Source of the DNA: Burkholderiales bacterium
GTDB taxonomy: Bacteria; Pseudomonadota; Gammaproteobacteria; Burkholderiales; Casimicrobiaceae
Direction of reading: 5' to 3'
DNA length: 5,248 nt
Assembly: GCA_025354075.1 (NCBI GenBank)
Contig: JANXNO010000654.1
Coordinates: 1 to 5,248, forward strand
How positions within the stretch are numbered: position 1 is the stretch's first letter; the number at the start of each line of letters is the position of its first letter. The position numbers and the translations under genes are program-made. This document shows positions 1 through 5,248 of the stretch, one piece after another. The notes under the pieces are model-generated. The model saw only the letters and a list, made by a program, of their open reading frames with translations. It made no database searches and was not told the DNA's origin.

Positions 1-2
1 AC

Positions 3-86
3 CCTGCGACACTCAAGCGTGACGCGTCCGCTCCGACGAGCGTTGCAGAGACGAGCGTTGTAGGGGTGACCGCCTCTGCCGCATAA
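3..86 (+). CDS. Possible C-terminal tail of an upstream gene (partial)
   Basis: One forward frame is open from the left edge to a TAA at 84-86. It reads as 27 residues rich in Ala, Thr, Ser and Val (PATLKRDASAPTSVAETSVV, then a short Ala-rich end). Such a low-complexity tail is common at the ends of GC-rich proteobacterial proteins, but 27 codons are too few to prove coding. A second forward frame is also open, to a TAG at 61-63, but gives an Arg/Leu-rich peptide that looks less like protein. The direct repeat at 35-60 would encode the repeated TSV motif. The alternative is that this is entirely regulatory DNA upstream of the MFS-PlsC gene. Confidence 0.3.
   Translation, partial: PATLKRDASAPTSVAETSVVGVTASAA
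35..60. repeat. 11-bp direct repeat, 15-bp period
   Basis: GACGAGCGTTG occurs at 35-45 and again, identically, at 50-60, separated by CAGA. The second copy touches a possible -35 element (58-63). Two same-facing copies just upstream of a promoter would fit an activator or repressor site. They could equally be a small duplication inside the tail of an upstream coding region. The repeat is seen directly; its role is inferred. Confidence 0.55.
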
Positions 87-87
87 A
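58..87 (+). promoter_or_regulatory. Weak sigma-70-like promoter candidate for the MFS-PlsC gene
   Basis: TTGTAG (58-63) and CATAAA (82-87) are separated by 18 bp. They match the consensus -35 at 3 of 6 positions and the -10 at 4 of 6. Transcription would begin near 94 and leave a leader of about 100 nt before the ATG at 197. A purine-rich AGGAG lies at 89-93 but has no sensible start codon behind it. The match is modest and the promoter could lie further upstream, outside the window. Confidence 0.25.
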
Positions 88-196
88 AAGGAGACGCTGC
101 CGACGGTATCGTCAAGAACTACCAGCAACGGTGACACAACATCGAACGGCCGTGTTGAGACACAATGCCACCCAACAGCAATCCACGGGGGCACAC

Positions 197-2083
197 ATGT
201 CGGAACACAGTCAATTCAACCTGCTCAAGCAGCGCCGCTTCGCGCCGTTCTTCTGGACGCAGTTTCTTGGTGCGATGAACGACAACGTGTTCAAGAACGG
301 CATGATCATCTTCATGGCGTTTGGTGGCATGACACTGGCGGGCATGGACTCGAACGTGCTGGTCAACGCGGCGGGGGCCGTGTTCATTCTGCCGTTCGTG
401 TTGTTCTCTGCGTTCGCCGGACAACTCGCCGACAAGTATGAAAAGACCCGAGTCATTCGCGGTGTAAAGATATTTGAAATCGTAGTAATGGCGTTCGGCG
501 CGGTCGGATTTGTGACGGCAAATCTTGGCATGCTCTTCGTCGCCTTGTTTGCGATGGGGCTGCACTCTACGCTGTTTGGCCCGGTCAAGTACGCCATCAT
601 GCCGCAGGCGCTGGCGCGAGATGAGTTGGTGGGAGGCAATGCGTTGGTCGAGTCGGGCACGTTTGTGGCGATCCTGGTCGGCACCATAGCGGGTGGCGTG
701 CTAGTCGCGGTGAAGCCTAGTGGCCCGATGATCGTGGCCGTGGCAACCATTGTGCTCGCCGTGATCGGCTATGTCGTTAGCCGGTCAATCCCGCCTGCGC
801 CTGCGACTGATCCGTCGCTGACACTGAACTGGAATCCGTTCACCGAGACTGCGTCGAACTTGCGGCTCGCGGCGAAAAATATCGTCGTATGGCGCTCGAT
901 GCTGGGCATCTCGTGGTTGTGGTTTTATGGTGCTATGTTGCTCAACCAGTTCGCCAACATGAGCAAGGATGTGCTCGGCGGAAATGCCGAGGTCGCGACG
1001 TTCCTGCTTGCTACGTTCGCCGTGGGCGTGGCGGTGGGTTCACTGGCGTGCGAGCGCTTGTCGGGCAAGAAAGTGGAGATCGGCCTCGTGCCGTTCGGCT
1101 CGATTGGTATGAGCGTTTTCGCGATTGATCTTTACTTCGCGACCCGAGGGCTACATCCGGTGGGTCAGTCGGGTGCGATGGAGTTTGTCAGTAAGCCAGA
1201 GCATTGGCGCGTAGTGTTTGATCTGTTCATGCTTTCGGTCAGCGGCGGACTCTACAGCGTGCCGTTGTATTCGCTGATTCAGGAGCGCTCTGACGAATCA
1301 CACCGCTCGCGCATCATTGCTGCGAACAATATTCTCAACGCAATTTTCATGGTGGTGTCGGCGCTGCTCGCGATTGCGCTCATCAAATTTGTGGGCTTTG
1401 GCGTTCCGCAGTTGATCCTCACCATCGCTGTGCTCAATGCGATTGTCGCGCTTTATATCTACTCGTTAACACCAGAATTTCTGCTGCGGTTTGTCTGCTG
1501 GATATTGATCTCGTTCGCCTATCGCTTGCACACGAAGGGTCTGGAAAACATTCCCGACAAAGGTCCGGTAATCGTTGTCGCAAATCATGTGAGCTATGTC
1601 GACGCGTTGGTCATCTCTGCAGCCTGCCGCCGCCCGATTCAATTTGTGATGGATCACAACATCTTTAAGACACCGGGCATGGCCTGGGTGTTCCGCCAGA
1701 TGAAGGCGATCCCGATTGCCAGCGCCAAAGAAAATCCCGAGATGATGGAGCGCGCTTTTCAACGCGTGAAGCAGGCGCTCGCAGAGGGCGAAGTGGTGTG
1801 CATCTTCCCGGAAGGCAAGCTCACCAAAGATGGCAAGATGGGGCCGTTCCGACCCGGCATTGAGCGCATCGTCGCCGAGACCGGCGCGCCGGTGGTGCCG
1901 CTAGCGCTACGCGGATTGTGGGGCAGCTTTTTCAGCCGCACCGCAAACGGCGTAGCGTTCAAAAGATTTCGCGGGTTTTTCAATCGAATTGAGTTGGTAG
2001 GCGGCACACTGGTGCCTGCGGCTGAAGTGAGCGCTGCGAATCTGGAGGCAGATGTGCGTGCGATGCGTGGCGAGATGCGGTGA
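197..2083 (+). CDS. LplT-like MFS transporter fused to PlsC-type acyltransferase
   Basis: This is a 628-residue inner-membrane protein with two domains. Residues about 10-425 are a 12-segment MFS transporter resembling the lysophospholipid flippase LplT, with NDNVFKNG at 28-35, the cytoplasmic-loop motif GQLADKYEK at 75-83 and GPVKYAIMP at 128-136. Residues about 440-628 are a glycerophospholipid acyltransferase with the catalytic HX4D box (H464, D469 in NHVSYVD), FPEG at 537-540 and the PVVP block at 565-568. In the LplT/Aas system, lysophospholipid is flipped inward and then re-acylated; this fusion could do both steps. It lacks the acyl-ACP synthetase domain that follows PlsC in Aas and in three-domain fusions, so the acyl donor must come from elsewhere. 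I chose ATG 197 because GGGGG lies 5 nt upstream and the protein then starts with the family-like MSEHSQF; a GTG at 131 would add 22 unconvincing residues. Substrate specificity is inferred. Confidence 0.9.
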   Translation: MSEHSQFNLLKQRRFAPFFWTQFLGAMNDNVFKNGMIIFMAFGGMTLAGMDSNVLVNAAGAVFILPFVLFSAFAGQLADKYEKTRVIRGVKIFEIVVMAFGAVGFVTANLGMLFVALFAMGLHSTLFGPVKYAIMPQALARDELVGGNALVESGTFVAILVGTIAGGVLVAVKPSGPMIVAVATIVLAVIGYVVSRSIPPAPATDPSLTLNWNPFTETASNLRLAAKNIVVWRSMLGISWLWFYGAMLLNQFANMSKDVLGGNAEVATFLLATFAVGVAVGSLACERLSGKKVEIGLVPFGSIGMSVFAIDLYFATRGLHPVGQSGAMEFVSKPEHWRVVFDLFMLSVSGGLYSVPLYSLIQERSDESHRSRIIAANNILNAIFMVVSALLAIALIKFVGFGVPQLILTIAVLNAIVALYIYSLTPEFLLRFVCWILISFAYRLHTKGLENIPDKGPVIVVANHVSYVDALVISAACRRPIQFVMDHNIFKTPGMAWVFRQMKAIPIASAKENPEMMERAFQRVKQALAEGEVVCIFPEGKLTKDGKMGPFRPGIERIVAETGAPVVPLALRGLWGSFFSRTANGVAFKRFRGFFNRIELVGGTLVPAAEVSAANLEADVRAMRGEMR

Positions 2084-2100
2084 GTCGCGACCGGCTCCCC

Positions 2101-2132
2101 AAGGGCATTGCGCAGTGCCCCTTTGCTTTGTT
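2101..2132 (+). terminator. Probable intrinsic terminator after the MFS-PlsC gene
   Basis: GGGCA (2103-2107) pairs with TGCCC (2116-2120), with one more U-G pair inside and AA/TT outside after a bulged C. The loop is about 6 nt. The hairpin begins about 20 nt after the stop codon and is followed by CTTTGCTTTGTT, a broken T-rich tract. On the minus strand no T-rich tract follows, so it should act only on forward transcripts. The interrupted tract suggests moderate strength. Confidence 0.5.
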
Positions 2133-2222
2133 CCAAAGCGGCGATGCAAGTTGTTGGTTCCGCGACGCACCCAATTGTTTGTCGCCAAAATCCGATGACA
2201 ACCGGCTTCAGTCCCTCATCAG

Positions 2223-2477
2223 CTACGCCGCGCGCACCCACAGCGCCTGTACCGGGGCGCTGGCGGTTCTAACGTCGAAATCGGCGCCTGCCATTTCGGC
2301 GTACGTTTGAACCATGAGGCGATCGGTCGCGTTTTTATACGCGTTAATTGCGCTCAAGGCGTCGTCAGCCATGTCAACGTCTTCGGCATTTTCAAGCATG
2401 TTGACCTCGTCAATGAAATGACGGGGCACCGGTCGCATCGCACCGAAACGTACTGTATTTGGATTGTGGTTTTGCAT
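2223..2477 (-). CDS. Small acidic protein of unknown function
   Basis: This encodes 84 residues and I do not recognise the family. The ATG (complement of 2475-2477) is preceded by AGGAG with 5-nt spacing, the best ribosome-binding site in the window, which is the main reason to call it real. The protein has 12 Asp/Glu against 7 Lys/Arg, six Met and no Cys. It has no signal peptide or membrane segment. Residues 22-63 are rich in helix formers, with an acidic patch (NAEDVDMADDA, 30-40), and probably form one or two soluble helices. The N-terminus (1-20) is polar with two prolines. It is transcribed divergently from aroC, with 139 bp between the starts, and converges on the MFS-PlsC gene. A weak promoter candidate lies at 2505-2533 on the minus strand (TGGTCG, 17 bp, TCTAGT). 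Overlapping forward open frames lack a ribosome-binding site and are probably spurious. Confidence 0.65.
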   Translation of the reverse strand: MQNHNPNTVRFGAMRPVPRHFIDEVNMLENAEDVDMADDALSAINAYKNATDRLMVQTYAEMAGADFDVRTASAPVQALWVRAA

Positions 2478-2481
2478 GATT

Positions 2482-2487
2482 TCTCCT
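2482..2487 (-). promoter_or_regulatory. Strong ribosome-binding site of the small acidic protein gene
   Basis: On the minus strand the sequence reads AGGAGA, with AGGAG ending 5 nt before ATG. This is near-ideal complementarity to the 16S rRNA tail at standard spacing. It fixes the start at 2477 and supports translation of this short frame. Confidence 0.7.
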
Positions 2488-2563
2488 GCATTGCTTGCTC
2501 AAAAACTAGATTTGCATCGTCGTTCTCCGACCACGCCGCGCCTGTCGGCGGCTGACACCAGAT

Positions 2564-2579
2564 CGCGTAGGAGTACGCG
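2564..2579. promoter_or_regulatory. Perfect 6-bp dyad in the divergent spacer upstream of aroC
   Basis: CGCGTA (2564-2569) and TACGCG (2574-2579) are perfect inverted repeats around GGAG. The centre lies about 48 bp before the predicted aroC transcription start and about 95 bp upstream of the start codon of the divergent small gene. It could be an operator for a dimeric regulator. If transcribed, it would form a hairpin displaying GGAG in its loop. No regulator is encoded nearby. The dyad is seen; its function is unknown. Confidence 0.4.
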
Positions 2580-2607
2580 CCCAATGCGTGAATTCCCTGA
2601 ACGCCCC

Positions 2608-2613
2608 TAAAAT
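2608..2613 (+). promoter_or_regulatory. -10 element of an aroC promoter, possibly giving a leaderless mRNA
   Basis: TAAAAT differs from the consensus TATAAT at one base. It ends only 3 nt before the first ATG (2617) and 6 nt before the second (2620). Initiation 6-7 nt downstream would place the mRNA 5' end at or next to the second ATG. There is no Shine-Dalgarno sequence in the preceding bases (CGCCCCTAAAATCGA), which fits leaderless translation. No convincing -35 hexamer is found 16-18 bp upstream; TGCGTG is the closest. Confidence 0.45.
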
Positions 2614-2616
2614 CGA

Positions 2617-3717
2617 ATGATGTCTGGAAACACTTTAGGTCACCTCTTTGCAGTCACCACATTTGGTGAATCCCACGGCCCGGCTATTGGTTGCGTGATT
2701 GACGGCTGTCCGCCGGGCATGCCGCTGTCTGCCGCCGATATTCAGCGCGATCTCGACCGGCGCAAGCCCGGCACGTCGCGCCACGTCACGCAGCGCAAGG
2801 AAGAGGATCTGGTTGAAATCCTCTCGGGTGTGTTTGAGGGCGTCACGACCGGCACCCCAATTGGCCTGCTTATTCGCAACACCGATCAGCGCAGCAAGGA
2901 CTACGGCAACATCGCGCAGACCTTCCGTCCAGGCCACGCCGATTACACGTATTGGATGAAGTTCGGTCAGCGCGACTACCGCGGTGGCGGGCGTTCATCT
3001 GCGCGGCTCACCGCACCGATTGTGGCGGCGGGTGCAGTGGCAAAGAAGTGGCTTTCCGAGCGTTTCGGCGTCACTGTGCATGGCTATTGCGCGCAGATCG
3101 GCGACGTGACGATTCCGTTTGAATCTTTTGACGATGTGAACGGAAATCCTTTCTTTGCACCAGTCCACAAGGATTCACCCAAACTCGCCGAGCTAGAGGC
3201 GTACATGGACGAGTTGCGCAAGAGCGGCGACAGTTGCGGCGCAAAAATTTACGTTGAAGCGACGGGTTTGCCGGTCGGTTGGGGCGAGCCGGTGTTTGAT
3301 CGTATCGACGCCGATGTGGCGCACGCGATGATGGGGCTCAATGCGGTCAAGGGCGTGGAGATCGGCGCGGGTTTCGGCTGCGTGACGCAGAAGGGAACCG
3401 AGCACTCGGACGAGATTCGCGATGGCAAATTCGCGAGCAATAATTCGGGCGGCGTGCTCGGCGGCATTTCGACCGGTCAGCCGATCACGGTCAACATTGC
3501 CATCAAACCGACGTCGAGCATGCGCCTGGATCGCGAGACCATCGACAAAGCGGGCAACCCGGTGACCATCAACACGCATGGCCGCCACGACCCGTGCGTG
3601 GGCATTCGTGCGACCCCGATTGCCGAGGCGCTGCTGGCGCTGGTGCTGATTGATCACGCACTTCGGCATAGGGCACAGAATGCCGATGTGATGGTGGCGA
3701 CGCCGCCGGTGCGGTAG
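2617..3717 (+). CDS. aroC: Chorismate synthase
   Basis: This cytoplasmic enzyme converts 5-enolpyruvylshikimate 3-phosphate to chorismate using reduced FMN. It is the last shikimate-pathway step and feeds aromatic amino acid, folate and quinone synthesis. At 366 residues it is full length. The three family signatures are present: GESHGPAIG with catalytic His20 near the N-terminus, [12 protein letters not shown] around R126-R130, and [17 protein letters not shown] from G322 with Asp325. The second catalytic histidine is His107 in [12 protein letters not shown] codons at 2617 and 2620 are adjacent; the second gives the usual MSGNTLG start, and neither has a ribosome-binding site. The residues after His107 (YWMKFGQRD) differ slightly from the common YWxKYGxRD pattern, without loss of catalytic residues. 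The alkB-like gene follows after 5 bp and is probably in the same transcript. Confidence 0.97.
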   Translation: MMSGNTLGHLFAVTTFGESHGPAIGCVIDGCPPGMPLSAADIQRDLDRRKPGTSRHVTQRKEEDLVEILSGVFEGVTTGTPIGLLIRNTDQRSKDYGNIAQTFRPGHADYTYWMKFGQRDYRGGGRSSARLTAPIVAAGAVAKKWLSERFGVTVHGYCAQIGDVTIPFESFDDVNGNPFFAPVHKDSPKLAELEAYMDELRKSGDSCGAKIYVEATGLPVGWGEPVFDRIDADVAHAMMGLNAVKGVEIGAGFGCVTQKGTEHSDEIRDGKFASNNSGGVLGGISTGQPITVNIAIKPTSSMRLDRETIDKAGNPVTINTHGRHDPCVGIRATPIAEALLALVLIDHALRHRAQNADVMVATPPVR

Positions 3718-3722
3718 GCCAT

Positions 3723-4808
3723 TTGACTCCGCTGCAAACCCACCTCTACCGCCTGTCGTTCTGGCTCGCACCACTGGTCGCTCTGCCGTTTTGGCTAGGT
3801 GTGACGCGTGCTTTGGACGCGCCCGCCGACGCTTGGTGGACATGGTGGGCAGCGATTGTGGTTCAAGGCATTGTGCCGCTGCTGGACATGCCACTTGGTC
3901 GCGTTGTCACCCGGTTTAGTCGCGACCAACAGGCCGCTCTCGGGCGCGACCGCGTCCTTCGCGCGGTTCCCTGGGTGTGCGGACTGGTTTGGCTCGCTAC
4001 CCTCGCCTGGGCGATTTTTGTGACACCGCGCATCATGCAGTTGCCCGCGCTGCACATCGTCGGGTTTGTGCTGTCACTGGGCATTGTGGGTGGCATCATG
4101 GCCATCAACGTGGGCCACGAACTCATTCATCGCAAGCACAAAATGGAGCGATTTTTTGGTGGTGTATTGCTCTCTAGTGTGGGCTACGGCGTGTTCAAAG
4201 TGGAGCACGTGCGCGGCCATCATTTGCGCGTGGGCACGACTGCCGATCCGGCTACCGCGCGGCTCAACGAATCAGCGTATGCGTTCGTTCCGCGCGCTAT
4301 CGTCGGCACCTTTCACCACGCCTGGCAGCTTGAGGCAGACCGCCTTTCACGCGGCAGCGTTAAAGGGTTTGCGCGGTTCGGCAACGAGGCATTGCTGTGG
4401 ATATTGCTCAGTGCTGCCTTCGCGAGTATTGCCGTGGTGGTCAGTGGATGGGCGGCACTGGCCGTGTTTTTGTTCGGCGGATTGATTGCGATCATTGAGC
4501 TTGAACTGGTGGATTACATCGAACATTACGGCCTGTCGCGCGGCACCGATGCCAACGGCGCGATGCTGCCGGTGCGCTATGAACACTCCTGGGATTACTC
4601 GGGTTGGTTCACCAATGCCTTGCTCATTAATTTGCAGCGTCACAGCGATCATCACGCCCACGGTGGCCTGGCTTTTGCCGCGCTGAACAGCCATCCTGAA
4701 GCCCCGCAATTGCCAGCGAATTACGCCACGATGATGAAGCTCGCGCTCATCCCGCCGCTGTACCGGCGGATCATTCATCCCCGATTAATGGCGCACACCA
4801 TTCCTTAA
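3723..4808 (+). CDS. AlkB-type membrane alkane 1-monooxygenase (divergent)
   Basis: This is a 361-residue inner-membrane di-iron hydroxylase of the AlkB branch of the fatty-acid desaturase superfamily. AlkB enzymes oxidise the terminal methyl of alkanes with O2 and electrons from rubredoxin. All histidine motifs are present: HELIH (132-136), EHVRGHH (161-167), EHYG (267-270) and LQRHSDHHAH ending at 313. PLLD (52-55), DPATAR (175-180) and NE (221-222) also match. Six hydrophobic segments are visible, at about 8-30, 41-56, 80-101, 108-130, 222-241 and 242-262. The usual arginine/tyrosine stretch after the third histidine box is replaced by GGLAFAAL, and the GEDxxNPP usually seen after PLLD is absent. 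It is about 40 residues shorter than Pseudomonas putida AlkB and has no fused rubredoxin. The only start codon upstream of the first membrane segment is TTG 3723, 5 bp after aroC, suggesting translational coupling. The substrate could be another aliphatic or aromatic methyl compound, as in the related XylM. Confidence 0.85.
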   Translation: MTPLQTHLYRLSFWLAPLVALPFWLGVTRALDAPADAWWTWWAAIVVQGIVPLLDMPLGRVVTRFSRDQQAALGRDRVLRAVPWVCGLVWLATLAWAIFVTPRIMQLPALHIVGFVLSLGIVGGIMAINVGHELIHRKHKMERFFGGVLLSSVGYGVFKVEHVRGHHLRVGTTADPATARLNESAYAFVPRAIVGTFHHAWQLEADRLSRGSVKGFARFGNEALLWILLSAAFASIAVVVSGWAALAVFLFGGLIAIIELELVDYIEHYGLSRGTDANGAMLPVRYEHSWDYSGWFTNALLINLQRHSDHHAHGGLAFAALNSHPEAPQLPANYATMMKLALIPPLYRRIIHPRLMAHTIP

Positions 4809-4925
4809 CAGCTTTTTCGACTTAGCCAATATTACTATGGGCTTAGCATACGTTTTGTTGGTTAGTCGACTTTCACAGAAAATGCACGCTAGCCCATATT
4901 TAATGGCTATCTCATAAAAAAGCTG
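4809..4925. repeat. 117-nt AT-rich imperfect palindrome after the alkB-like gene
   Basis: Four nested inverted segments lie in register: CAGCTTTTT (4809-4817) with AAAAAGCTG (4917-4925); TAGCCA (4823-4828) with TGGCTA (4904-4909); TATGGGCT plus AGC (4836-4847, one bulged T) with GCTAGCCCATA (4888-4898); and CGTTTT (4851-4856) with AAAATG (4879-4884), one G-T wobble. About 32 pairs would form one long hairpin. An 8-bp self-palindrome AGTCGACT (4864-4871) sits at the apex. By hand count 45 of 117 bases are G or C (38%), clearly below the coding DNA. TTAA abuts the left end and includes the alkB-like stop; TTAA recurs 2 nt beyond the right end. It could be a miniature transposable element, an interspersed repeat of the ERIC kind, or a structured 3' end protecting the aroC-alkB-like mRNA. 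I recognise no known family. A clean GC stem plus U-tract terminator is not evident. Confidence 0.65.
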
Positions 4926-5142
4926 ATTTAAAAATTTGGGTCAATGGAAGTGACCACGGATTCAGCGCAGACAGGGCTCGGGTCAGACACGCATCCACCT
5001 GGAAAATTTTCGCCGTTCAGTGCGATGTCGCACAGACCGCAGTCTGTCCCAAGCCTATCGTTCCGTCATGGCGTTGACCCTCGGGGCCGTCGCCCGGTTA
5101 CTCATTAACCCTGGCTGTTTCAGCTATTGAATGGAATTTCAT
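4926..5142. other. Intergenic region with short dyads, no convincing gene
   Basis: This stretch leads from the palindrome to the last gene. It contains GGTCA/TGACC (4939-4955), the two overlapping dyads at 5020-5047 and a small GC hairpin, GGGC/GCCC, near 5084-5095. A possible -35 TTGACC lies at 5074-5079, but only a poor -10 (TTACTC, 5098-5103) follows. A 54-codon frame from ATG 4944 to TAA 5108 is open but has no good ribosome-binding site or recognisable sequence. The region is most likely regulatory leader DNA for the downstream gene. Confidence 0.5.
5020..5047. promoter_or_regulatory. Two overlapping perfect dyads upstream of the last gene
   Basis: GTGCGA-TG-TCGCAC (5020-5033) is immediately followed by ACAGAC-CGCA-GTCTGT (5032-5047). 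Both have perfect 6-bp arms and they share two bases, so in RNA the two hairpins compete at their junction. The first has a 2-nt spacer, too short for an RNA loop, so it suits a DNA operator better. The second makes a good tetraloop hairpin. No T-tract follows, so this is not a standard terminator. Confidence 0.4.
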
Positions 5143-5248
5143 ATGAACTACGAAGAACGTGACACGTACGGGATGTACAAAATTGGCAGCAACGGTGCGC
5201 CGCATGCCGATGGCCATCACGGACCAGGTCCTCGCCTGATGGGCGCTG
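5143..5248 (+). CDS. N-terminus of a probable PRC-barrel domain protein (partial)
   Basis: ATG 5143 opens a frame running off the right edge after 35 codons. It begins MNYEERDTYGMYKIGSNG, continues with a His/Gly/Pro stretch (HADGHHGPGPR) and reaches LMGA. From memory this resembles the N-terminal leader of Burkholderiales PRC-barrel proteins, where a short tyrosine-rich lead is followed by a G/P linker and then the barrel. The barrel itself lies outside the window, so the call rests on leader similarity only. GGAA (5133-5136) lies 6 nt before the ATG as a modest ribosome-binding site. There is no signal peptide. PRC-barrel proteins of this kind are often small cytoplasmic proteins, but nothing here shows the role. 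Confidence 0.5.
   Translation, partial: MNYEERDTYGMYKIGSNGAPHADGHHGPGPRLMGA

Noticed and set aside
131..196. GTG 131 as start of the MFS-PlsC gene
   Set aside because: It would add 22 polar residues unlike the family and has no ribosome-binding site. ATG 197 has GGGGG upstream and gives the expected N-terminus.
2080..2555. Two forward open frames of about 76 and 82 codons in the aroC upstream region
   Set aside because: Neither has a ribosome-binding site or protein-like composition. The minus-strand frame with AGGAG is the better gene.
3193..3894. 233-codon open frame on the minus strand across aroC and the alkB-like gene
   Set aside because: It is antisense to well-supported genes, rich in Arg/His/Ala as expected for a shadow of GC-rich codons, and has no recognisable motif.
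4809..4925. Classical intrinsic terminator for the aroC-alkB-like transcript
   Set aside because: The outer stem is AT-rich and no U-tract directly follows a compact GC stem. Termination here is possible but not shown by the sequence.
4805..4931. Integron attC recombination site
   Set aside because: The size and imperfect palindrome suit attC, but the conserved GTTRRRY end and matching RYYYAAC start are absent, and the neighbours are housekeeping-type genes rather than cassettes.
4944..5108. 54-codon forward frame, ATG to TAA
   Set aside because: Only a weak GGG upstream, a Ser/Pro/Arg-rich sequence with no domain, and it overlaps the dyads at 5020-5047. Conservation of the frame in relatives would be needed to revive it.
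1..5248. CRISPR arrays, tRNA or rRNA genes, transposase genes, toxin-antitoxin or phage genes
   Set aside because: I saw no regularly spaced repeat array, no cloverleaf-like segment with a conserved T-loop, and no protein with a transposase, integrase or toxin signature.

Overview
The window looks like a chromosomal segment from a betaproteobacterium, probably Burkholderiales. This is inferred from the style of the AroC protein, from an N-terminal MFS plus C-terminal PlsC fusion of a type familiar in that order, from the start of a probable PRC-barrel protein at the right edge, and from GC-rich coding DNA. No ribosomal or tRNA marker is present, so placement below class level is tentative.

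Layout, left to right. Bases 1-196 hold a possible C-terminal tail of an upstream gene, an 11-bp direct repeat at 15-bp spacing and a weak promoter candidate. Bases 197-2083 (+) encode a two-domain membrane protein: an LplT-like MFS transporter joined to a PlsC-type glycerophospholipid acyltransferase. A hairpin with a T-rich tail follows. Bases 2223-2477 (-) encode a small acidic protein of unknown function with a very good Shine-Dalgarno sequence. A 139-bp divergent spacer separates it from aroC and carries a perfect 6-bp dyad and a strong -10 element almost touching the aroC start. Bases 2617-3717 (+) encode chorismate synthase. Only 5 bp later, from a TTG start, bases 3723-4808 (+) encode an AlkB-type membrane di-iron hydroxylase. 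Bases 4809-5142 have no convincing gene. They begin with an AT-rich 117-nt imperfect palindrome directly after the alkB-like stop codon and continue with two overlapping short dyads. Bases 5143-5248 (+) begin a protein, probably PRC-barrel, that runs off the window.

The genes do not form one obvious pathway. aroC is housekeeping (shikimate pathway). The MFS-PlsC protein belongs to membrane phospholipid repair or synthesis. The AlkB-like enzyme would oxidise alkanes or similar aliphatic chains using a rubredoxin and rubredoxin reductase that are not encoded here. The aroC-alkB-like pair is probably co-transcribed.

I did not find a defence system, CRISPR array, insertion sequence or clear novel multi-gene system. 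The most unusual structure is the 117-nt palindrome. Next come the unrecognised small gene facing away from aroC and the tight aroC-alkB-like coupling.
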